DNA of 64,000 bases from Nocardia uniformis NBRC 13702 (GTDB lineage Bacteria; Actinomycetota; Actinomycetes; Mycobacteriales; Mycobacteriaceae). This document shows, in pieces, positions 33,091 through 43,109 of the stretch. Location: the NCBI RefSeq assembly GCF_001613345.1, contig NZ_BDCE01000045.1, positions 110,497-174,496 on the forward strand. Reading direction: 5' to 3'. The stretch's first letter is position 1. The number at the start of each line of letters is the position of its first letter. A model generated the notes under the pieces. It did no database searches, had not been told where the DNA came from, and was given only the letters and a program-made list of their open reading frames with translations. The position numbers and the translations under genes are program-made.

Positions 33091-34201
33091 GCGGCGATAC
33101 TGCGGTAATGGTGCTGGAGGACGGCCGGATTTTCCGTGGCTCGACCTTCGGTGCCGTCGGAGAAACCCTCGGTGAGGCGGTGTTCTGCACCGCCATGACG
33201 GGGTACCAGGAAACGCTCACCGACCCCAGCTACGACCGGCAGATCGTGGTGGCCACCGCCCCGCAGATCGGCAATACCGGCTGGAACGACGAGGACGACG
33301 AGTCCGGCAAGATCTGGGTCGCCGGATACGCCGTGCGCGATCCCTCGCGCCGCGCCTCCAACTGGCGCTCCAACCGCACCCTGCAGACCGAGCTGGAGCA
33401 CCAGAACGTGGTCGGCATCGCGGGTATCGACACCCGAGCCCTGGTGCGGCACCTGCGCACTCGCGGTTCCATGAAGGCGGGCATCTTCTCCGGCGAGGCG
33501 CTCGCCGACTACGAGGACCTGGTAGACCGGGTCAACGGCCAGCAGTCCATGCTGGGCGCGGACCTGGCCGGTGAGGTCTCCACCGACAAGATGTACACGG
33601 TCGAACCCATTGGCGAGCACCGCTTCACGGTCGTCGCGGTGGACCTCGGTATCAAGACCAATACCCCGCGCATGTTCGCCCAGCGGGGTATGCGGGTGCA
33701 TGTGGTGCCGTCGAACACCAGCCTCGACCAGATCAAGGAACTGAACCCCCACGGTGTGTTCCTGTCCAATGGCCCGGGCGACCCGGCCACCCAGGACAAT
33801 GCAGTCGCGCTCACCCAGCAGGTACTGAGCGAGGGTCTGCCGCTGTTCGGTATCTGCTTCGGCAATCAGATCCTCGGCCGCGCGCTCGGCCGCAAGACCT
33901 ACAAGATGAAGTTCGGCCACCGCGGTATCAATATCCCGGTCGTCGAACACCACAGCGGTCGTATCTCGATCACCGCGCAGAACCACGGCTTCGCCCTCGA
34001 AGGTGAAGCGGGCGAGCAGTTCGACACCCCCTTCGGTCGCGCCGAGGTCTCGCACACCTGCGCCAACGACGGCACCGTCGAGGGCGTGCGCCTGATCGAC
34101 GGTAAGGCCTTCTCGGTCCAGTACCACCCCGAGGCCGCCGCCGGACCACACGACGCCGCCTACCTCTTCGACCGCTTTGCCACGCTGATGGAAGGAGCCT
34201 G

Positions 34202-34202
<1 letters not shown>
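33087..34202 (+). CDS. carA: Carbamoyl-phosphate synthase, glutaminase subunit
   Basis: 371 aa. Supplies ammonia from glutamine to CarB. N-terminal domain (VMVLEDGRIFRGSTFG) and a class I glutamine amidotransferase domain with nucleophile Cys in FGICFGNQILGRALG and the His/Glu pair in QYHPEAAAGPHDAAYLF. The usual GICLGHQ reads GICFGNQ, a mild variant. TGATG overlap with carB. Confidence 0.97.
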
Positions 34203-37510
<3,308 letters not shown>

Positions 37511-37514
37511 GCAG

Positions 37515-38339
37515 ATGACGAGTTTCGGTGTGCGGCTGCGGGATGCGATGCGTGAGCACGGTCCGCTGTGCGTGGGTATCGATCCGCATCCGCCGCTGCT
37601 GCGATCCTGGGGCCTGTCCGAGGACGTCACTGGTCTGAAGGCATTCACCGACGCCTGCGTCGATGCCTTCGCCGGTCGTGTCGCCCTGGTCAAACCCCAG
37701 GTGGCGTTCTTCGAAACCTATGGCTCGGGCGGCATCATGGTCCTCGAGGACGCGATCGCCGCACTGCGTGAGGCGGGCACCCTGGTGCTTGCCGACGCCA
37801 AGCGCGGCGATATCGGCTCCACCATGGACGCCTACGCCCACGCCTGGCTCGGTGACGGTCCACTCGGGTCCGACGCGGTGACGGTATCGCCGTATCTCGG
37901 ATTCGGATCTCTCACACCGGCTCTGGACCTGGCCGCGGCGAACGGTCGCGGTGTCTTCGTGCTCGCCGCCACGTCGAACCCCGAAGGTGCGCAGCTACAA
38001 CGCATTACCGGCCCCGACGGCCGCAGCATCGCCCAGCTCATGGTCGATGAGGCGGCGGCCCGCAACGCGGGCGGCGAATTCGGTTCGGTCGGCGTCGTCG
38101 TCGGCGCCACCCTCACCGAGGCTCCCGACCTCGGCGCCCTCAACGGCCCCATCCTCATGCCGGGTGTCGGTGCGCAGGGCGGGGGAGCGGAGTCGATTCG
38201 AAATCTGGTGTCGGAGAAGGATTTCGGCTCTGTTGTGCCGAATGTCTCACGCGAGGTGCTGCGGGCGGGGCCGTCCGTGGGCGCCCTCCAGGTGCGTGTG
38301 CACCGGCTCACCGACGAATTCGGCTTCCTACAAGCCTGA
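37515..38339 (+). CDS. pyrF: Orotidine-5'-phosphate decarboxylase, type 2
   Basis: 274 aa; forms UMP. Belongs to the longer mycobacterial/Myxococcus-type subfamily: CVGIDPHPPLLRSWGL, KPQVAFFETYGSGGIMVLED, active-site LADAKRGDIGST with the Lys and Asp pair, and ILMPGVGAQGGG. Four nt after the carB stop. Last pyr operon gene, followed by a strong hairpin. Confidence 0.96.
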   Translation: MTSFGVRLRDAMREHGPLCVGIDPHPPLLRSWGLSEDVTGLKAFTDACVDAFAGRVALVKPQVAFFETYGSGGIMVLEDAIAALREAGTLVLADAKRGDIGSTMDAYAHAWLGDGPLGSDAVTVSPYLGFGSLTPALDLAAANGRGVFVLAATSNPEGAQLQRITGPDGRSIAQLMVDEAAARNAGGEFGSVGVVVGATLTEAPDLGALNGPILMPGVGAQGGGAESIRNLVSEKDFGSVVPNVSREVLRAGPSVGALQVRVHRLTDEFGFLQA

Positions 38340-38358
38340 TTCGCCGCCCCGCCGAATC

Positions 38359-38396
38359 GCCCCGCCATACCGGCTCGCCAGCCGGGATGGCGGGGC
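38359..38396 (+). terminator. Hairpin terminator of the pyr operon
   Basis: GCCCCGCCAT pairs with ATGGCGGGGC and, inside it, CCGGCT with AGCCGG around a CGCC loop: 16 bp with one mismatched pair, starting 20 nt after pyrF. A T-containing GTCGTCGTTCGTGT follows. Confidence 0.8.
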
Positions 38397-39015
38397 GTCG
38401 TCGTTCGTGTCCCGCTCGAGGTCTTCCCGGTCCCGCTCCGATTCATCGGTGTGAGACATGTCGCGCGGCGGCGCGGCGGGTGCGGACAGCGTCCTCGGTC
38501 ACGGTGAGCGCTCAGCGCGCTTCTGCGGTCTGTGAGGACAGATCCGGCACTGCGAACTACACCCGTGTGGTTTAACCCGCCTACGGCCGCTCAGGGCGTC
38601 ATTCCGCCCTGTTCAGGGCCTGCCTCACCAGGCACGCGATGATCGCGGCGCCTTCGCTGTGACACGCGACACGCGGTGCCGTTTTCGCGCGACACGCCGA
38701 GAAATCCGAGAAAGTTCCAGGTCGCGTGATTACAGCTCGGTCACGGTTTGTACAGACCCCAACTCACGTCGTCGCCCCGCCTGCCGAAAATCCGAAAAAG
38801 CCCAGGCTGCAAGGCAGTTCGGGATTTCGCCAGATGTCTGCTCACGGCCACCCGGAGGCACCCCGCGGGGATGCACGCCGGTCCTGGTCGTGCCCGGAAT
38901 CACGCGCTGACCTGGGGGGTGGGTTCGCAATCGCCAGGCGTCGTGGGTACGGTCGCTGAGACCACCGGGTTCACCCGGTGGGAGAACATGCAATGAACGA
39001 TGAGACGGAGGATCC
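38397..39015 (+). other. Gene-free stretch between pyrF and mihF
   Basis: About 620 bp with no convincing coding frame on either strand; the open frames present have no start signals or family likeness. It carries several short dyads, a possible -10 (TACGGT, 38948) and the mihF leader hairpin. In M. tuberculosis this slot holds a PE/PPE pair, absent here. A long 5' control region for mihF is the simplest reading. Confidence 0.6.
38962..38981 (+). promoter_or_regulatory. Hairpin in the mihF leader
   Basis: CCACCGGG-TTCA-CCCGGTGG, perfect 8-bp stem, 34 nt before the mihF GTG. A 13-codon ORF beginning at 38993 overlaps the mihF start. Possible translational or attenuation control. Confidence 0.45.
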
Positions 39016-39339
39016 GTGGCCCTTCCCCAGCTGACTGACGAGCAGCGCGCCGCTGCTTTGGAGAAGGCGGCTGCCGCCCGGCGCATTCGGGCGGAGCTGA
39101 AGGAGCGCTTGAAGCGTGGCGGTACCGACCTGAAGACGGTCCTCGCCGACGCCGAGAAGGACGAAGTCCTCGGCAAGATGAAGGTTTCGGCCCTGCTCGA
39201 GGCCCTGCCGAAGGTTGGCAAGGTCAAGGCGGCCGAGATCATGAGCGAACTGGAGATCGCTCCCACTCGCCGACTGCGTGGACTGGGTGATCGGCAGCGC
39301 AAGGCGCTGCTGGCCCGGTTCGACTTCAGCGCCGAATAA
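39016..39339 (+). CDS. mihF: Mycobacterial-type integration host factor
   Basis: 107-aa nucleoid-associated protein that bends DNA through a helix-two-turn-helix fold. Diagnostic sequence: ALPQLTDEQRAAALEKAAAA, LKERLKRGGTDLKTVLADA, LPKVGKVKAAEIMSELEIAP, RRLRGLGDRQRKALL. The lineage-specific family confirms an actinobacterial host. GTG start preceded by CGGAGG. Required for mycobacteriophage L5 integration in relatives. gmk follows 7 nt later. Confidence 0.96.
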   Translation: MALPQLTDEQRAAALEKAAAARRIRAELKERLKRGGTDLKTVLADAEKDEVLGKMKVSALLEALPKVGKVKAAEIMSELEIAPTRRLRGLGDRQRKALLARFDFSAE

Positions 39340-39346
39340 TCCGAGG

Positions 39347-39958
39347 GTGGTCGCACACACTCGGAAGGGTCGCCTGGTAGTTCTGGTTGGCCCCTCGGCC
39401 GTAGGAAAGTCGACCGTCGTGCGCTGTTTGCGCGAACGGTTGCCGGAATTGGTATTCAGTGTGTCGGCCACCACCCGGGCCCCCCGGCCCGGCGAGGTCG
39501 ACGGTCGTGACTATCGGTTCGTTACCCGGGAACAATTCGACTCGATGATCGAGGCGAACGAACTTCTCGAATGGGCCGATATCCACGGCGGTCTACAACG
39601 GTCGGGTACCCCGGCCGCGCCGGTGCGGGAGGCAATCACCGCCGGTAAACCGGTTTTGATCGAGGTGGACCTCGAAGGGGCCCGCTCGATCCGCACGACG
39701 ATGCCGGAGGCCACCCTGGTCTTCCTGGCACCGCCGAGCTGGGACGAGTTGGTATCCCGGCTCACCTCTCGGGGTACCGAATCGCCCGAGGTGATCGAGC
39801 GGCGACTGCAGACCGCGAAGACCGAGCTGGCGGCCTGTGACGAGTTCGACATCGTCATAGTGAACGACGAGGTGACAGCCGCCTGCGAGCGGTTGGTATC
39901 CTTGTTCGTTAGCACAAATTCGAGGTCTGCCTCGAACCCCGGCTCGTCGGCCCTATAG
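39347..39958 (+). CDS. gmk: Guanylate kinase
   Basis: Phosphorylates GMP to GDP. 203 aa. P-loop VLVGPSAVGKSTVV, GMP-binding SATTRAPRPGEVDGRDYRFV, and VDLEGARSIR. GTG 39347 is used because the frame upstream overlaps mihF and has no similarity. The order mihF-gmk-rpoZ-coaBC is conserved in mycobacteria. Confidence 0.96.
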   Translation: MVAHTRKGRLVVLVGPSAVGKSTVVRCLRERLPELVFSVSATTRAPRPGEVDGRDYRFVTREQFDSMIEANELLEWADIHGGLQRSGTPAAPVREAITAGKPVLIEVDLEGARSIRTTMPEATLVFLAPPSWDELVSRLTSRGTESPEVIERRLQTAKTELAACDEFDIVIVNDEVTAACERLVSLFVSTNSRSASNPGSSAL

Positions 39959-40047
39959 ACAGCTCTGTCGGCAGTTCCATCGGCAGCTATCTTCGGTCTT
40001 GTGAGCCGGTCGCCCACCCGAACGACAACCCCGCAGGAGCCTCCCTA

Positions 40048-40326
40048 GTGAGTACGGACATGCAGGCCGCCCCCACCTACGACACTCCGATCGGCCTCAC
40101 CAACCCGCCGATCGACGAACTGCTGGAGCGCACCTCGTCCAAGTACGCGCTGGTTATCTACGCGGCCAAGCGGGCGCGGCAGATCAACGACTACTACAAC
40201 CAGCTCGGCGACGGCATCCTGGAGTACGTCGGCCCGCTGGTCGAGCCGGGTCTGCAGGAGAAGCCGCTGTCGGTGGCCATGCGCGAGATCCACGCCGATC
40301 TGCTCGAGCATTCCGAAGGCGAGTAG
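40048..40326 (+). CDS. rpoZ: RNA polymerase omega subunit
   Basis: 92 aa. Assists assembly of the beta' subunit. Conserved PPIDELLERTSSKYALVIYA and KRARQINDYYNQL. GTG start after AGGAG in CGCAGGAGCC. 89 bp downstream of gmk; coaBC follows after 118 bp that hold no gene. Confidence 0.96.
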   Translation: MSTDMQAAPTYDTPIGLTNPPIDELLERTSSKYALVIYAAKRARQINDYYNQLGDGILEYVGPLVEPGLQEKPLSVAMREIHADLLEHSEGE

Positions 40327-40444
40327 GACCGAGTAGCTCGAAGCATGACAACGACGGCGCTGGAGGCACAGTGACCACTCCCATCGCGCGGACTCGCGCA
40401 GACGATGCTGTGCGATACAGCGCGACCGAGGTCCGGGGCGTGCG

Positions 40445-41665
40445 GTGACCCGGATCGTTGTCGGAGTCGGCGGCGGCATCGCCGCCTACAAGAGTTGCGC
40501 CCTCGTGCGCCGGTTCACCGAAACCGGGCACGAGGTGCGAGTCATTCCCACCGAGGCCGCACTGCGGTTCATCGGTAAGGCCACCTTCGAGGCGCTGTCC
40601 GGCAACCCGGTCAATACCGGTGTCTTCGCCGACGTGCCCGAGGTGCCGCATGTGCGGATAGGCCAGGAGGCCGACCTCATCGTCGTCGCTCCCGCCACCG
40701 CCGACCTGATGGCGCGGGCCGCGCAGGGACGCGCCGACGATCTTCTCACCGCCACCCTGTTGACCGCACGATGTCCCGTGCTGTTCGCCCCGGCCATGCA
40801 CACCGAGATGTGGGAGCACCCGGCCACCCAGGCGAATGTCGCGACCCTGCGGGCGCACGGCGCGATCGTGATGGAACCCGCGCACGGCCGTCTGACCGGT
40901 GCCGATACCGGTGCCGGTCGACTGCCCGAGCCGGAGGAGATCTACGCCCTCGCCGCGCTGCTGCAGGAACGTCCCGACGCCATTCCGCGCGACCTCGAGG
41001 GCCGCCGCATCGTGATTTCCGCGGGCGGCACCCGCGAGCCCCTGGATCCGGTGCGCTTCCTGGGCAACCGCAGCTCCGGCAAACAGGGTTACGCGCTGGC
41101 TCGGGTGGCGGCGCAGCGTGGTGCGCAGGTGACGCTCATCGCGGGCAACACCATCGGCATGCCGGCTCCGGCCGCCGTCGACGTCGTCAATATCACCACC
41201 GCCGAGCAGTTGAAGACGGCTGTCGACAAGCATTCGCTCGGTGCGGACGCGGTGATCATGGCGGCTGCGGTGGCGGATTTCCGGCCGGTGAACGTGGCGG
41301 CGGCGAAAATCAAAAAGGGTGCGGGCGAACCGAATTCGATCGAACTCGCCAAAACCACCGATATCCTCGCCGGTCTGGTGCAGTCCCGTCGTGACGGGCA
41401 GTTGCCGGGAACCGCGATCGTCGGCTTCGCCGCCGAGACCGGGGACGAGCACGGCGATGTGCTCAGCCACGCGAGATCCAAGCTGGCCCGCAAGGGCTGC
41501 GACCTGCTGGTGGTCAATGCCGTCGGTGAGGGCAAGGCCTTCGAGGTGGACAATAACGACGGTTGGCTGCTCGGCGCCGACGGCACCGAGATCGCCCTGG
41601 ACCACGGGTCCAAGGCACTGCTGGCAAGTCGGGTATTGGACGCTCTCGGGCCCCTGCTGCGCTGA
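40445..41665 (+). CDS. coaBC: Bifunctional CoaBC
   Basis: 406 aa. The N-terminal flavoprotein decarboxylates phosphopantothenoylcysteine (VVGVGGGIAAYKSCALVRRF, VPEVPHVRIGQEADLIVVAP, LFAPAMHTEMW). The C-terminal domain ligates cysteine to 4'-phosphopantothenate with CTP (VISAGGTREPLDPVRFLGNR, AAAVADFRPVNVAAAKIKK). Near-identical layout to the mycobacterial enzyme. GTG start. Confidence 0.96.
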   Translation: MTRIVVGVGGGIAAYKSCALVRRFTETGHEVRVIPTEAALRFIGKATFEALSGNPVNTGVFADVPEVPHVRIGQEADLIVVAPATADLMARAAQGRADDLLTATLLTARCPVLFAPAMHTEMWEHPATQANVATLRAHGAIVMEPAHGRLTGADTGAGRLPEPEEIYALAALLQERPDAIPRDLEGRRIVISAGGTREPLDPVRFLGNRSSGKQGYALARVAAQRGAQVTLIAGNTIGMPAPAAVDVVNITTAEQLKTAVDKHSLGADAVIMAAAVADFRPVNVAAAKIKKGAGEPNSIELAKTTDILAGLVQSRRDGQLPGTAIVGFAAETGDEHGDVLSHARSKLARKGCDLLVVNAVGEGKAFEVDNNDGWLLGADGTEIALDHGSKALLASRVLDALGPLLR

Positions 41666-41770
41666 TCGGCGGACGCTGCCGCGCCGCCGCCTCGCCGGTG
41701 GGACATCGGGCTGCTTGACAGGCCGCTGTCTGGGTCGGTACTGATTCGTCACCAGCGCGCGGCGTGCTGG

Positions 41771-41799
41771 GCATCCGGTCGTGGCCCGATGCCGGATGC
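41771..41799 (+). terminator. Hairpin between coaBC and metK
   Basis: GCATCCGG pairs with CCGGATGC around a 13-nt loop, followed by TTTGG. Placed 106 nt after the coaBC stop and just ahead of the metK promoter. Confidence 0.5.
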
Positions 41800-41806
41800 T
41801 TTGGAA

Positions 41807-41812
41807 TAGTCT
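41807..41812 (+). promoter_or_regulatory. Predicted -10 box of metK
   Basis: TAGTCT about 83 nt upstream of the metK GTG, giving a leader of roughly 75 nt. The leader does not match any SAM riboswitch core I can recognise. Confidence 0.35.
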
Positions 41813-41894
41813 GAGACAAAGGGTTGTGCAGTCGGGGGAGCCCGCTACTGTCGCAAGCCGATACGAGAAACCCGTTGAGGGAGAGGGAAGAACT

Positions 41895-43109
41895 GTGCGC
41901 ACGTCTGGCAGCCGCCTATTCACCAGTGAGTCCGTGACCGAGGGTCATCCGGACAAGATCTGTGATGCCATCAGCGATTCCATCCTCGACGCATTGCTCG
42001 CGGCGGACCCGCGCAGCCGGGTCGCGGTCGAGACCATGGTCACCACCGGCCAGGTGCATGTCGCCGGTGAGGTCACCACGTCGGCCTACGTCGATATCCC
42101 GACCATCGTGCGCGAGAAGCTCCTGGAGATCGGATACGACTCCTCCGCAAAGGGATTCGATGGCGCGTCCTGCGGCGTGAATATCGCGATCGGCGCGCAG
42201 TCGGCCGATATCGCCCAGGGCGTGGACACCTCGCACGAGGCGCGCGTCGGCGGCGAGGACGACGCCATCGCCCGGCAGGGCGCGGGCGACCAGGGTCTGA
42301 TGTTCGGCTACGCCACCACCGAGACCCCTGAGCTCATGCCGCTGCCGATCTCGCTCGCCCACAAGCTCTCGCGTCGCCTCACCGAGGTGCGCAAGTCCGG
42401 TGTGCTGCCGTACCTGCGGCCCGACGGCAAGACCCAGGTCACCATCGAATACGACGGTGATATCCCGGTCCGCCTCGACACCGTGGTCATCTCCACGCAG
42501 CACGCCGCCGATATCGATCTCGACAATCTGCTCGCCCCGGATATTCGCGAGAAGGTCGTCGACGCGGTACTGGCCGAACTGAGCCTGCCGAACCCCCTGG
42601 ACGTCTCCAATGTGCGCCTGCTGGTCAACCCGACCGGCAAATTCGTGCTCGGTGGCCCCATGGGTGACGCGGGCCTGACCGGTCGCAAGATCATTGTCGA
42701 CACCTACGGCGGTATGGCCCGCCACGGTGGTGGCGCCTTCTCCGGTAAGGATCCGTCGAAGGTCGACCGCTCGGCCGCCTACGCCATGCGCTGGGTCGCC
42801 AAGAATGTCGTCGCCGCCGGTCTGGCCGAGCGCGTCGAGGTGCAGGTCGCCTACGCCATCGGCAAGGCCGCCCCCGTCGGTCTGTTCGTCGAGACCTTCG
42901 GCACCGAGAAGATCGACCCGATCAAGATCTCCGAAGCCATCGGCGAGGTCTTCGACCTGCGTCCCGGCGCGATCATTCGCGACCTGGACCTGCTGCGCCC
43001 CATCTACGGGCCCACCTCCGCCTACGGCCACTTCGGCCGTACCGACGTGGACCTGCCGTGGGAGCGCACCGATCGTGCCGAGAAGCTGCGCGCCGCCGCC
43101 GGACTCTAA
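41895..43109 (+). CDS. metK: S-adenosylmethionine synthetase
   Basis: 404 aa; makes SAM from methionine and ATP. Motifs: ESVTEGHPDKICDAISDSIL, GAGDQGLMFGYA, GKFVLGGPMGDAGLTGRKI, and GGGAFSGKDPSKVDRSAAY. The GTG at 41895 lies after GAGAGGGAAG and gives the normal start; longer upstream frame lacks similarity. Its TAA is immediately followed by the TTG that opens the priA frame. Confidence 0.98.
   Translation: MRTSGSRLFTSESVTEGHPDKICDAISDSILDALLAADPRSRVAVETMVTTGQVHVAGEVTTSAYVDIPTIVREKLLEIGYDSSAKGFDGASCGVNIAIGAQSADIAQGVDTSHEARVGGEDDAIARQGAGDQGLMFGYATTETPELMPLPISLAHKLSRRLTEVRKSGVLPYLRPDGKTQVTIEYDGDIPVRLDTVVISTQHAADIDLDNLLAPDIREKVVDAVLAELSLPNPLDVSNVRLLVNPTGKFVLGGPMGDAGLTGRKIIVDTYGGMARHGGGAFSGKDPSKVDRSAAYAMRWVAKNVVAAGLAERVEVQVAYAIGKAAPVGLFVETFGTEKIDPIKISEAIGEVFDLRPGAIIRDLDLLRPIYGPTSAYGHFGRTDVDLPWERTDRAEKLRAAAGL

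Noticed and set aside
32361..34151. Long minus-strand open frame across pyrC-carA
   Set aside because: Same shadow effect; sequence is His/Gly/Leu-rich nonsense and both plus genes are certain.
38730..39356. 208-codon minus frame antisense to mihF
   Set aside because: Ser/Arg/Pro-rich shadow; mihF on the other strand is clear.
41813..41894. SAM riboswitch upstream of metK
   Set aside because: The leader is under 80 nt and lacks the kink-turn and pseudoknot pieces of known SAM classes.
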